Notes under the pieces: generated by a model | Database searches by the model: none | What the model was told of the DNA's origin: nothing | What the model saw: the letters and a program-made list of their open reading frames with translations, nothing else | Source: Methylophaga sp. | GTDB lineage: Bacteria; Pseudomonadota; Gammaproteobacteria; Nitrosococcales; Methylophagaceae | Reading direction: 5' to 3' | DNA: 64,000 nt | Assembly (NCBI GenBank): GCA_002706095.1 | Contig: PAJP01000023.1 | Coordinates: 186,001-250,000 of the forward strand | Program-made: the position numbers and the translations under genes | Shown: positions 27,846 through 37,000 of the stretch, piece after piece | Layout of the letters: every line of letters begins with the position of its first letter | How positions within the stretch are numbered: position 1 is the first letter of the stretch

Positions 27846-29374
27846 TTGGTTTTCCCATTCCAATTGAGCGTATAGAGTTCAGTCCGTCGGTCTTTTAGGT
27901 TATTCACCGAGCCTTCACTTCGAGTCAACTTGAGTTTATCCAAGTCCAAATCTGAAAACATGATCATTTCGGTATTCGGTGTGGTTTCTGCCATCACGGC
28001 ATCGTGTGGATAGGAGAAATCAGAAGGGGAGAACACGGCCGCCTGAGAATATTGGACATCCAGATTTTCTACCTGAGGTAAGTTACCGCAACTACCACAA
28101 ATCACCACATAACATTCATTTTCAATGGCACGTGCCTGGGCACAATGACGAACACGTAGATAACCATTTTTGGTATCAGTCCAGTAGGGTACAAAAAGAA
28201 TATCCATATCCTGTTGTGCTAAGAGTCTAGCCAGTTCAGGAAATTCGACGTCATAACAAATCAAAATGCCGACACGGCCGGCATCTGTTTCAAAGACCTG
28301 TAACTGATCGCCACCTTCAATTACCCAGTCGCGCCGTTCATGAGGGGTGATATGGACTTTGGTTTGTCTCTCAATCGTACCGTCACGACGGCAGAGGTAA
28401 CTGACGTTATAGAGAACATCGTCTTCTAATAACGGCATGGAACCTGTAATCACATTGATGTTGTAACTGACCGCCATTTGCGACATTTCTGTTTTAAAGC
28501 GTTCAGTAAAGCTCGCTAAAAAACGAATCGCTTCGGTCTGATTGCGTTGGTCGGGACTAAGGCCCATTAACGGGGAATTAAAGAACTCAGGAAACAGGGC
28601 AAAGTCGCTTTTATAACTCGATAAGGCATCAATGAAATATTCAACCTGACTTAACAATTCTTCAACAGACTCAACTTCACGCATCTGCCATTGAATGGCA
28701 CCAATGCGAATCTGAGTTTTACGGGTCTCAATTACCGTACTTTCAGGTTCATAAAAAATATTGCGCCATTCCAGTAAAGTCGCGTAACCCTGCGATTTTT
28801 CATCTTCAGGCAGATATTGTTTTAATAGGCGCGTGACCTGAAAGTCATTTGATAACTGGAAGGTCAGAATGGGGTCATAAATACGTTTGTTTTTAACCGC
28901 TTCAAAATACTCAGCGGGCGTCATTTCTTCAGCATACTGATGATAGTTTGGTATACGACCACCGGCCAGAATTGCTCTCAGGTTATGTTGTCTGCATAAC
29001 TCTTTGCGCGCTTCGTATAAACGCCTTCCCAGACGATAGCCACGGTAGTCAGGATGAATCAAGACATCCAGCCCATACAAAGCATCACCATTTTTATTGT
29101 TCAGAATGGTTTCTTTTTTACTGATTAAATCATCATAGGTATGTGGGTTACTAAAGCGCTGGTAATTCACCTGTACTGACAGAGCAACCCCAATGATGGT
29201 GTCATGATCAATGATACAAATCTGGCCTTCAGGTAAGTCATCAATCAGTTTAAAAATAGTATGTTCCGGCCAGGCGCCACCAATATCATCGTAAATTTTA
29301 TCCATCAATAGTTTGAGCTGAGGGTAATCGGATTTTTCCAAATTACGAATCTTGATGTGCAGATCTTCAGGCAT
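27842..29374 (-). CDS. GNAT-nitrilase fusion (acetyltransferase + carbon-nitrogen hydrolase)
   Basis: A 510-residue two-domain protein. Residues about 5-210 are a GNAT acetyltransferase (VLIHPDYRGYRLGRRLYEARKEL is the acetyl-CoA loop). Residues about 220-500 are a nitrilase-superfamily amidohydrolase with the catalytic triad Glu (FALFPEFFNSP), Lys (TKVHITPHERR) and Cys (ILICYDVEFPEL). The fused pair is a recognised architecture, but its substrate is unknown. It is translated just ahead of the NTF2-like gene. Confidence 0.92.
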   Translation of the reverse strand: MPEDLHIKIRNLEKSDYPQLKLLMDKIYDDIGGAWPEHTIFKLIDDLPEGQICIIDHDTIIGVALSVQVNYQRFSNPHTYDDLISKKETILNNKNGDALYGLDVLIHPDYRGYRLGRRLYEARKELCRQHNLRAILAGGRIPNYHQYAEEMTPAEYFEAVKNKRIYDPILTFQLSNDFQVTRLLKQYLPEDEKSQGYATLLEWRNIFYEPESTVIETRKTQIRIGAIQWQMREVESVEELLSQVEYFIDALSSYKSDFALFPEFFNSPLMGLSPDQRNQTEAIRFLASFTERFKTEMSQMAVSYNINVITGSMPLLEDDVLYNVSYLCRRDGTIERQTKVHITPHERRDWVIEGGDQLQVFETDAGRVGILICYDVEFPELARLLAQQDMDILFVPYWTDTKNGYLRVRHCAQARAIENECYVVICGSCGNLPQVENLDVQYSQAAVFSPSDFSYPHDAVMAETTPNTEMIMFSDLDLDKLKLTRSEGSVNNLKDRRTELYTLNWNGKTK

Positions 29375-29556
29375 AACATTCCTTTATCAGTTGACGCATA
29401 CAGCATAGGTGAGTGACTGATAATATAAAAGTCAGTGTGAAAAAAATTTGATAATGTCAGTGATAACTTATAGGAATAAGTCATCTATCGAGCACGATAC
29501 GACACTTCTTGGTATATTTTAGCCATAGCCAGTCTTTAAACAACGGAGTTGAGCAT

Positions 29557-30357
29557 ATGGCTTCAGTGAGTTTGTCGGATTTATCTATTGTGCTGGTGGA
29601 GCCTTCTGCCACTCAACGCAAAATTATTGTTAGCCATCTTCAGCAGGCAGGTGTGTATAACATTGAAGGTGTTGCAACGGGGATGGAAGCATTAAAAATC
29701 ATGATGCAATATCCGCCTGATTTAGTTATCAGTGCTTTGCATTTACCTGATATGGAGGCTGCAAAGCTGATTGCCCTCGCTCGCAAGTTTAAAAATGAAA
29801 CCACCACATACTTCATGCTGGTATCAAGCGAAACACGTTTTGAAGAGCTGGATGATGTCCGTCAGGCTGGTATTGTGGCGATGCTACCGAAGCCATTTAA
29901 TAGCCAGGATTTAGAAAAAGCTCTGGCAACCACTATCGACTTTATGGAACCCGCCAGACTGGAACTGGAAAACTATGATATCCAGGAACTGAAGGTGTTG
30001 GTGGTTGATGATAGCCTGACTGCCCGAAACCATATCACCCGTGTACTGAAAAACTTAGGAATGGCCATTATATTCAAAGCGAATGACGGTGCAGCGGCAG
30101 CAGAAGTCATTAAAAATAATGAGTTTGATTTGATTTTTACCGACCTGAATATGCCGAATATGGATGGTAAGCAGTTAGTCGAATATGTCCGTCAAGAGCT
30201 CAATAATGCATTTTTACCTATCATCATGGTCACCAGCGATGACGATGCTGCCCGTTTAGGTGAAGTCAAAGCCGCAGGTGTCACCGCTATCTGTGATAAA
30301 CCGTTTGAGCCTGAAGCGATTCGCCAATTATTAGTCAGCGTTCTTGATGAGAGCTAA
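29557..30357 (+). CDS. Double-receiver response regulator, no output domain
   Basis: A 266-residue protein of two CheY-like receiver domains. The first (about 5-125) lacks the phosphoacceptor: the position normally Asp is Ala in PDLVISALHLPDM, and the acidic pair is VEPS. The second (about 148-265) is intact, with LVVDDSLTARN, phosphoacceptor in IFTDLNMPNMDG, Thr/Ser in VTSDDD and Lys in ICDKPF. The ATG at 29557 has GGAG upstream; a further in-frame start 16 codons earlier is less likely. No kinase gene adjacent. Confidence 0.88.
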   Translation: MASVSLSDLSIVLVEPSATQRKIIVSHLQQAGVYNIEGVATGMEALKIMMQYPPDLVISALHLPDMEAAKLIALARKFKNETTTYFMLVSSETRFEELDDVRQAGIVAMLPKPFNSQDLEKALATTIDFMEPARLELENYDIQELKVLVVDDSLTARNHITRVLKNLGMAIIFKANDGAAAAEVIKNNEFDLIFTDLNMPNMDGKQLVEYVRQELNNAFLPIIMVTSDDDAARLGEVKAAGVTAICDKPFEPEAIRQLLVSVLDES

Positions 30358-30451
30358 GATCAGCTCTAACTATTGCCCGGTCTGGGGTTAGTACTTTTTC
30401 CTCATCGATATTGCCTACCAAAGGTTACTTTTAAGTAACTAAGTCTCTGAA

Positions 30452-30476
30452 AAGTGCCGTCTTGCGGCACTTTTTT
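30452..30476 (+). terminator. Terminator after the double-receiver gene
   Basis: AAGTGCCG and CGGCACTT form an 8-bp stem around a 5-base loop, followed by six T on the plus strand. It separates the receiver gene from the dehydrogenase. Confidence 0.85.
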
Positions 30477-30552
30477 ATCCTTTCTACGATGTTTCTAACA
30501 AGCAAGATATTTCATTGCTTTTCATTCTTTCAAAAGAGTAGAAGAAACAATC

Positions 30553-31347
30553 ATGGCGGGCAGATTAGACAATAAAGTCATTTTAATAACAGGGGCTGGC
30601 GGCGGACTCGGTAGTGAGCAGGTTCGGATGATGGCAAAAGAAGGTGCCAAAATTGTGGCAGCTAATTTAAAGCAGGATCCGATCATTGCCGATGGACAAT
30701 CTGCAAATGCTCTGTGGAACAAAACGCTTAAGCTGGTTGAGGAAATCAAACAGAACGGGGGAGAAGCGATTGCTGTTGCTCTCGACGTAACCAAGGAACA
30801 AGACTGGGCAGATGCTGTAGCAGAAACCGAAAAGCATTTTGGCCGTCTGGATGTATTGGTCAATAATGCTGGCATTTATTATCACGCAGGCTTACTTGAG
30901 CATACTGTCGAAAAGTTTTACCAGATAGTCAATATAAACCAACTCGGTGTTTTATTAGGTATGAAAGCGGCTGTGCCGGCCATGAAACGCGCAGGAGGTG
31001 GTTCTATTGTTAACTTTTCATCTATCTACGGCATTGCGGGAGCAGGTGTCTCCACGGCTTATCAGAGTACGAAAGGTGCTGTCAGATTAATGACCAAGTC
31101 AGCGGCGTTGGAATTTGTTGGCGACAATATTCGAATTAATGCCATTTGTCCCGGTATGTTCGATACCAATTTATTTGAAAGTAGTGTGCCAAAAGAAGAA
31201 TGGGACGCACTTATCTCAATGGTGCCGATGAAACGCTTTGGTAAACCTCATGAAATTGCCTACGGTACGATCTTTCTGGCCTCAGATGAGTCCTCGTTTA
31301 TGACCGGCACTGACCTGGTGATCGATGGTGGTTATACCTGTCCTTAG
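30553..31347 (+). CDS. Short-chain dehydrogenase/reductase
   Basis: A 264-residue classical SDR. The cofactor loop is ITGAGGGLGSEQVRMM, the NNAG motif is in DVLVNNAGIYYHAG, Ser is in VNFSSIYGIAG, the Tyr-Lys pair in YQSTKGAVRLM, and the C-terminal region has FMTGTDLVIDGGYTCP. Close to the 3-beta/20-beta hydroxysteroid and glucose dehydrogenase-like SDRs; the substrate is not determinable. Flanked on both sides by terminators, so transcribed alone. Confidence 0.92.
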   Translation: MAGRLDNKVILITGAGGGLGSEQVRMMAKEGAKIVAANLKQDPIIADGQSANALWNKTLKLVEEIKQNGGEAIAVALDVTKEQDWADAVAETEKHFGRLDVLVNNAGIYYHAGLLEHTVEKFYQIVNINQLGVLLGMKAAVPAMKRAGGGSIVNFSSIYGIAGAGVSTAYQSTKGAVRLMTKSAALEFVGDNIRINAICPGMFDTNLFESSVPKEEWDALISMVPMKRFGKPHEIAYGTIFLASDESSFMTGTDLVIDGGYTCP

Positions 31348-31365
31348 AGCGGATTAATAGTGAAG

Positions 31366-31399
31366 CCAATGAGAGAAAGAATATCTCTCATTGGTTTTT
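31366..31399 (+). terminator. Terminator after the SDR gene
   Basis: An 11-bp perfect stem CCAATGAGAGA/TCTCTCATTGG around a 7-base loop, followed by TTTTTA on the plus strand, before the convergent lipoprotein gene. Confidence 0.85.
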
Positions 31400-31403
31400 A
31401 AGA

Positions 31404-31865
31404 TTATTTACTGCATGTTCCAGTTTTTGCCATGTTTAAAGAGCTAACGTCTTTTTTGCCTTTTTCTTCATCAACAAGTTCTACACCGGCACCCCCCACA
31501 AAAACACCTATTTTCATATATTGTCTAATGAAATAGTTTTTGCCAGTTTCGGTATTCAACAACAAGTCGTTAGGTGAGAACTCTGATTCGGTAGCAATTT
31601 TATGCTGCTCATCACCTTTTACTTCTTTGTAAAAGAACATGTCTGGCGCAGTTTCACCCAGGCAATCTCCATCAACCCATACGTCTTTTTTGAGTGCGCC
31701 TCCAAAACTACCTGAGCGATAAACATACAAGCCTGAATTACCTTCTGAGGGAGACTTGAATTGTTTTGCCAGCTCGCTGTTTTCTTTGCTTTCCATTGGA
31801 ACAGAAGCACAACCAGATAGGAATGTTACTGCTACCAAAACAGCAGCAAATAATATTTTTTTCAT
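31404..31865 (-). CDS. DUF2846-type lipoprotein
   Basis: A 153-residue protein with a lipobox LSGC at residues 16-19 ending a hydrophobic signal, then a DUF2846-like beta-sandwich region (SGLYVYRSGSFGGAL, VWVDGDCLGETAPDMFFYKEVKGDEQHKI, YFIRQYMKIGVF). Residue after the lipidated Cys is Ala, which favours outer-membrane sorting. Role unknown in the family. It is convergent with the SDR and separated from the MFS gene by about 105 bases. Confidence 0.82.
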   Translation of the reverse strand: MKKILFAAVLVAVTFLSGCASVPMESKENSELAKQFKSPSEGNSGLYVYRSGSFGGALKKDVWVDGDCLGETAPDMFFYKEVKGDEQHKIATESEFSPNDLLLNTETGKNYFIRQYMKIGVFVGGAGVELVDEEKGKKDVSSLNMAKTGTCSK

Positions 31866-31970
31866 CTACTTTCCTTGTTTTTAAATTTAAATGGGAACAA
31901 TTAACCTTAAATTACGCAAGGTCATTTAAGGTTAATTTGATAATAACGGAAAAACTGTAGAATGAAAAAA

Positions 31971-33188
31971 TTATATCTCCGAACTTTGATGTGCTTCCTT
32001 TATCGGCCCTTGTGCCAATATCCAGGCAATGATTAGGAAAGTCAGCATGCCTAACAAGATACTTTGGAAAGTCACGCCCGCATCGATCATAAAACCCAAA
32101 AATGCCGGTGCGATACCAGTAGAAAATACTAAAAAGGCTGACTTCAATGAACGCACCTGACCTAAGTGATCGCGTCCCCATAGTCGAACCAATAACGTAT
32201 CCCCAATCGGCGAAGACATACCTAATGCTGTGCCAGCCCCAAGCATTAAAATCCAGATACCCATATCTCCACCAACGGTAGCGGCAATTAACAAGGCTAA
32301 AGCAAATGGAATCAGGTAAAGTTTTGCCAACGTGGTGGCACCATATTCATCAATCCAACGCCCCCCTAATAACGCTCCGGGAAAACGAGCGATACCTAAT
32401 CCTGTTAAGGCCAAAGCATATGTCGTCGGGCTGGCGAGTAAATCTTTTGTCATCTGAGCTTGATAGATAAAAATGCCTGTCAGGGTAATGGGTAATACCA
32501 TCAGCATCGGCAGTAATAACCAGAAACGTAGATCACGGGTAGGGCTGGGGCCTGCGTCTTTATGTTGTTTATGCTCGTGCTTTTGACGTGGTGCAGGTGG
32601 CCAGTCAACAAATAAAATCAGTAAAGCCCAAAGCCCAATAAGCACGGCAAGAATACTCCACCACACCTGCTGCCAGCTAAAACTGACAGCCATTATAGCA
32701 ATAATAGGCGGTAAGATAATTTCACCTGTCGGCATGCCCAGCGTGACAAGTCCCAGTGCTTTACCTCGATTAGTAGAGAATTCACGTCCGGCAAGTGTAC
32801 TGCCAAAATGTGTCATTAGTCCCTGTCCACATAACCGCTGCAAACCCAGGCCAAACACACATAAGCCCCACCAGGGGGACAAGGTGAGCATTAACACGCC
32901 AATTGTTAAAACAATAAGCACGCTGAGTACATAACGACGCGGCGCTATCCAGTCGATTTTTGGACCAAAGTGCATGACCAAAAAGCCACTGATCATCGTA
33001 ATCACCGCGTAGATAGAGCCAAACTCACCGGCAGATATATTAAGATATTCGCTGATATCAGTCCGAAATAAACCAATAAAAAAGCTTTGTCCAAGATTAC
33101 CGGTAAACACTGCCAGATAAGCAGCAGCAATCAGACCAAAATGATTTTTTAAAAGTCCGACATAACTGAGTCGGTTCTCAGGATCCAT
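31971..33188 (-). CDS. MFS transporter
   Basis: A 405-residue twelve-TM major facilitator protein. The loop between TM2 and TM3 carries a motif-A-like segment (FGPKIDWIAPRRYV) and the second half repeats it as GRWIDEYGATTLAKL. It resembles the oxalate/formate or nitrate-nitrite type MFS rather than drug pumps, but that is weak. Divergent from the mechanosensitive channel gene. Confidence 0.87.
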   Translation of the reverse strand: MDPENRLSYVGLLKNHFGLIAAAYLAVFTGNLGQSFFIGLFRTDISEYLNISAGEFGSIYAVITMISGFLVMHFGPKIDWIAPRRYVLSVLIVLTIGVLMLTLSPWWGLCVFGLGLQRLCGQGLMTHFGSTLAGREFSTNRGKALGLVTLGMPTGEIILPPIIAIMAVSFSWQQVWWSILAVLIGLWALLILFVDWPPAPRQKHEHKQHKDAGPSPTRDLRFWLLLPMLMVLPITLTGIFIYQAQMTKDLLASPTTYALALTGLGIARFPGALLGGRWIDEYGATTLAKLYLIPFALALLIAATVGGDMGIWILMLGAGTALGMSSPIGDTLLVRLWGRDHLGQVRSLKSAFLVFSTGIAPAFLGFMIDAGVTFQSILLGMLTFLIIAWILAQGPIKEAHQSSEI

Positions 33189-33398
33189 AAGAAGTCCTGT
33201 CTGAAAAGAATCTTTGATTGAAAATAGAGGATAGATTATTTTTGGTTCTATTCTACCAGCCTGACATTCAATTCAATCACCACATTTATTGATTGTCATG
33301 AGTGTGTTCTAATTTGTGTCTGATGTGCTGAGTTGTTATGGTTGCCAGCCATTATCTTTTTCGCAATATATAATTTGGCTTAACTTCAGGAGAACTTT

Positions 33399-35798
33399 GT
33401 GCCAAACGTCCGAACGTATTTTTTATTGCCCCAGCTATTACTTATCACTGTATTTTTGCTGGGTTTGGCTTCACCAACGCAATCGATGGCGAATGCTGCT
33501 CCATCTTCTACAAGCTTGCAGAATCCAAAATCGGGTGAATCACAAGCCGATGTTTACCGAAGTTTAGCCAACTTAATTGAGAATCCTGAAACGCGTGATA
33601 AGTTAATCGAAGAATTAAATAATTTGTCAGACAATGCTGATAAGCAAAATGGCAAAGAGTCATCGAATAGCGAAAAAAAAGCGGAAGACAAAAAGTCTGA
33701 GGATTCCCTTGCTGCGGCTATTGCAGAGCAAAGTCAGTCGGTTGTTCAAACCATGATGTCCACCCTTAAAGGTAGTTGGGATGCGATTACCTCTATCTGG
33801 ACAGGATCTGATAAAACGACTCAAGGTTGGTTTAAGGATCTCATTACTACAGCGATTGTTGCTGCAGCAACTATTCTGAGTTTTATTATATTCAGAATAC
33901 TGGCTCGGTTTATTTTTCGCAGTACCAACAATTTCGCTATGCGTGAGCACAGTACACATGCTGTCATCATTAAAGTAACTGCGGTCATCATTGCAACAAT
34001 TGTAGATATTGCTGTAGTGGCATTAGCTTGGCTGGCGGGGTATGGCGTTGCTTTGTTAGCAGTAGGAAAAGTAGGTGATATTGCTGTTTCAGAAACGCTG
34101 TTTTTAAATATCTTCCTGGCAGTTGAGCTTACCAAAGTACTGATTAGAGCTATATTTGCAGCAAGAAATGAAGGCTTGCGCTTACTGTCTATTTCCACGG
34201 AAACCGCTCGTTACTGGTCGAGCTTCTTTTCTATCATCGTGTCATTAGTTGGTTACGGTACGCTGTTTATTGTGCCATTTCTGGCCATGTCGATATCAGA
34301 AAGTCTGAGTCAATTAGCCAATCTTCTTATTGTTCTCTTTACCATTATTTTTGCTCTAAGCGTGGTCTTTAAAAAGAAAAATACGGTGAAAGAGCAGTTA
34401 ATCGCTACAGCTAAACATAGCCATTTTAGTGTGAATGATGTCACCTTAAGGGTCTTAGCCAAGACTTGGCATTGGTTTGCATCTATCTATTTTCTGGTAT
34501 TGGGGACAGGGCTTTTAGTTAAATCAGAAGAGGCCTTGCCGATTATTCTGTTAGCGACGATAAAAACAGTTGTAGCTGTTCTGGTCGGTATCGGGGTGAT
34601 TGCTTTGTTGGATATGGCCTCTGAACATGGCATTACTCTGCCGAAAGCCTTTAAGCAGCACCTGGCAAATGCCGAGAATCGTATTAATGAGCAGCTGCCT
34701 CGTGTATTTAAAGTCTTCAAGTTGATAGTTGTTGTGCTGGTTATCAGTGCCATTCTGGATGCCTGGGGCATTGTGAATATAGCGAACTGGATGAGTTCTG
34801 CGACGGGAATGCACGTCATCACCTCAGCCATTTCGATTTTCTTAATTGTGTCAACTGCAATGCTGACATGGATTGTGCTGGCCAGCTGGATTGAGCATCG
34901 TCTCAATCCTGAAGATAGCGGTCATATGCCCAGTGCCAGAGAGAAAACGCTGTTAACTATTTTCAGGAATGCGGTTGCCATCACCATTACGGTTATGACC
35001 GTTATGATCGTTTTATCTGAAGTGGGTATCAATATCGGACCGCTGATTGCTGGTGCTGGCGTGATGGGCTTAGCCATTGGCTTTGGTGCACAAAAACTGG
35101 TTCAAGATGTGATTACCGGTATATTTATCCAGCTAGAAAATGCGATTAATACAGGTGATGTGGTCACAGCAGATGGTATTACTGGCGTAGCCGAAAAGCT
35201 GACTATTCGTTCGCTGGGCTTACGTGATTTGTCTGGTACATTCCATATTATTCCATTCTCATCAGTGGGGACGGTATCCAACTATATGCGAGAGTTTGCA
35301 TATCATCTCGGTGAGTATGGTGTGGCTTATAGGGAAGATACTGATCAAGTCATCATCAAATTGCGTGAAGCTTTTGCAGAATTGATGTCTGATGATGAAT
35401 TACGCTCTCAAATTCTTGATGATGAGCTGGAAGTACATGGTGTGACAGCTCTAGCAGATAGCTCGGTGAATATTCGAGTTAGAATCAAAACGCTACCTGG
35501 CAGTCAGTGGAGTATTGGCCGAGCCTATAACCGTCTGGTTAAACGCCATCTTGATGCCGCGGGTATCGAAATTCCATTCCCTCACCTCACTCTTTACTTT
35601 GGCGAGGACAAAGAGGGTAAAGCGCCAGCGGCACCTTTACGTATGGTGAATGAGCTTGAAGTGAAAGAGTTATCACATGGTGACACTGAACAAGAAGAGC
35701 AGCCAGACTCTCATTCACATCAGGAAAAAGGAGATAAGCGTTCGAAGTCAGCTAAGCCTAATCCGAAATATAAAGGTGACTTCGACGACGGGGAGTAG
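33399..35798 (+). CDS. Large MscS-type mechanosensitive channel
   Basis: A 799-residue protein. Signal peptide about 1-30, charged periplasmic helical part about 50-125, then some ten hydrophobic segments and a C-terminal MscS core from about 525. The pore helix region is IGPLIAGAGVMGLAIGFGAQKLVQDVITGIFIQLE, with the typical Gly/Ala pattern, followed by the beta domain (TADGITGVAEKLTIRSLGLRDLSG). The last 60 residues are acidic and charged (SHGDTEQEEQPDSHSHQ). Start is GTG at 33399 with AGGAG 7 bases before it. Opens on membrane tension to release solutes. Confidence 0.93.
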   Translation: MPNVRTYFLLPQLLLITVFLLGLASPTQSMANAAPSSTSLQNPKSGESQADVYRSLANLIENPETRDKLIEELNNLSDNADKQNGKESSNSEKKAEDKKSEDSLAAAIAEQSQSVVQTMMSTLKGSWDAITSIWTGSDKTTQGWFKDLITTAIVAAATILSFIIFRILARFIFRSTNNFAMREHSTHAVIIKVTAVIIATIVDIAVVALAWLAGYGVALLAVGKVGDIAVSETLFLNIFLAVELTKVLIRAIFAARNEGLRLLSISTETARYWSSFFSIIVSLVGYGTLFIVPFLAMSISESLSQLANLLIVLFTIIFALSVVFKKKNTVKEQLIATAKHSHFSVNDVTLRVLAKTWHWFASIYFLVLGTGLLVKSEEALPIILLATIKTVVAVLVGIGVIALLDMASEHGITLPKAFKQHLANAENRINEQLPRVFKVFKLIVVVLVISAILDAWGIVNIANWMSSATGMHVITSAISIFLIVSTAMLTWIVLASWIEHRLNPEDSGHMPSAREKTLLTIFRNAVAITITVMTVMIVLSEVGINIGPLIAGAGVMGLAIGFGAQKLVQDVITGIFIQLENAINTGDVVTADGITGVAEKLTIRSLGLRDLSGTFHIIPFSSVGTVSNYMREFAYHLGEYGVAYREDTDQVIIKLREAFAELMSDDELRSQILDDELEVHGVTALADSSVNIRVRIKTLPGSQWSIGRAYNRLVKRHLDAAGIEIPFPHLTLYFGEDKEGKAPAAPLRMVNELEVKELSHGDTEQEEQPDSHSHQEKGDKRSKSAKPNPKYKGDFDDGE

Positions 35799-35810
35799 AT
35801 GCCATCATAC

Positions 35811-35846
35811 AAAAAAGGCTGACATCATCATGATGTCAGCCTTTTT
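35811..35846. terminator. Bidirectional terminator between channel gene and ybaK
   Basis: Stem AAAAAGGCTGACATCA paired with TGATGTCAGCCTTTTT around a 3-4-base loop, with A run on the left and T run on the right, between convergent genes. Confidence 0.9.
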
Positions 35847-35866
35847 ATATAGCGAGTCTTTGCTTT

Positions 35867-36361
35867 TTACTCTTTCACAAATGTGCCGCGGTCGACATCA
35901 GCCATCACTTTTTGTAAGTCAGCTGAGGTTAAACCCAAGGCGTAACCTAAGATGCCACTGCCAATCACTACATTATCAAACTGATCCACACTCTCATCGA
36001 GTAATACAGTGATGTTGTCAGGCAAAGCAATCGGTGGCACAGCACCTACCATGTAACCAGTCGCTTCTGGCACTTCATCAAACTCGGCCATACGCAGCTT
36101 TCGTTCTTCCAGGTGCTTTCTCAAAATGCCCCAGTCAGCTCGACCACCGCCTGCAACCGCCAACAATACATAATTATCCGAACCGGTTTTGAACAACAAA
36201 CTACGCACCACAGATTTCGGATCGTGACCCTGACTGCTTAACAGCTCTTCCAGATTACGTACCGGTTTTTTATCTTCGGTTAGTGGAATTTCAATCACTT
36301 CAAACGCAATGCCTTGAGCTTCAAGTAAATCAGTGACGGGAGAAGAAATCGGCGTATTCAT
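35867..36361 (-). CDS. YbaK/ProX-type aminoacyl-tRNA deacylase-like protein
   Basis: A 164-residue protein of the YbaK/EbsC family that hydrolyses mischarged tRNA. Features: VVRSLLFKTGSDNYVLLAVAGGGRADW, and the C-terminal LGLTSADLQKVMADVDRGTFVKE; the Lys and Gly loop residues of the family are present. Exact specificity (Pro, Ala, Cys) not clear. The ATG at 36361 is chosen because AGGAGG lies 5 bases upstream; an earlier ATG (36382) lacks one. Confidence 0.87.
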   Translation of the reverse strand: MNTPISSPVTDLLEAQGIAFEVIEIPLTEDKKPVRNLEELLSSQGHDPKSVVRSLLFKTGSDNYVLLAVAGGGRADWGILRKHLEERKLRMAEFDEVPEATGYMVGAVPPIALPDNITVLLDESVDQFDNVVIGSGILGYALGLTSADLQKVMADVDRGTFVKE

Positions 36362-36443
36362 TGTGCCTCCTGTAAGTGCCATAGTTAAGTTTGGATATTA
36401 GTCAGTGTACAGTGAAAATCAGATTTTTGAAGTGGTTGTATTT

Positions 36444-36525
36444 GTTGGGTTTCATGCTTCAACCCAACCTACGGAAGAGAGTTTTTTTATTGTGTAGGTT
36501 GGGTAGAGCGTTAGCGAAACCCAAC
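36444..36525. repeat. Cruciform intergenic repeat
   Basis: Two nested inverted pairs: outer GTTGGGTTTC (36444-36453) with GAAACCCAAC (36516-36525), and inner CCCAACCTAC (36463-36472) with GTAGGTTGGG (36494-36503). The element GTAGGTTGGGTAGAGCGTT is a form widespread between genes of gammaproteobacteria. Its origin and function are not settled. It lies where the toxin partner of the antitoxin would be expected. Confidence 0.75.
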
Positions 36526-36555
36526 GATTGATGATTTTCTTTTCGTTATAAGTGC

Positions 36556-36810
36556 TTACTTGTCTAGTAAGTTCCGTTTTGTACTTTTTCCCTGTCTATA
36601 CTGAGTAATCGATTTATTCAGGTGCTCAACGTTTGTCGGCGAACGGAGTAAGTGGACGGTTTCCATTAGTCTGTTGTAATAATCTAATGACATCACCACG
36701 GCATCCTGAGAGTCTAGACGTGTAATAACCGTAGTATCGGCGTCATTGATAACTTGATCTAAAACAGTCTCCAAACTATTACGTGCTTCGGTAAAAGAAA
36801 CAACTTTCAT
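36556..36810 (-). CDS. Orphan YefM/Phd-family antitoxin
   Basis: An 84-residue antitoxin: the N-terminal DNA-binding domain is MKVVSFTEARNSLETVLDQVINDADTTVITR, then VVMSLDYYNRLMETVHLL, a C-terminal YefM-type toxin-binding helix. The normal partner YoeB/Txe is absent downstream: only the repeat and ybaK follow. Two TGTACA hexamers upstream match the known YefM operator core. So either the toxin was lost or this protein regulates something else. Confidence 0.88.
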   Translation of the reverse strand: MKVVSFTEARNSLETVLDQVINDADTTVITRLDSQDAVVMSLDYYNRLMETVHLLRSPTNVEHLNKSITQYRQGKSTKRNLLDK

Positions 36811-36823
36811 CTCACACTTAATG

Positions 36824-36869
36824 TGTACAGTTTACTCAGCAAGTATAAGTACTAGGTTTTATATGTACA
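36824..36869 (-). promoter_or_regulatory. Paired TGTACA operator of the yefM-like gene
   Basis: TGTACA hexamers at 36824-36829 and 36864-36869, spaced 40 bases start to start, lie 14 bases before the antitoxin ATG. E. coli yefM-yoeB is repressed through long and short palindromes sharing this core, so autoregulation is likely. Confidence 0.55.
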
Positions 36870-37000
36870 GAATACTGCACAACATACTATTGATATTGAT
36901 TTAAGCATTAGTGTATTTAAAGATGGTTAAGGATGAAATCATTTTTAGTAGCATAGTTTGAGAAAATTGAAGTTTCTGCCACATCAAAATATATTACTAT

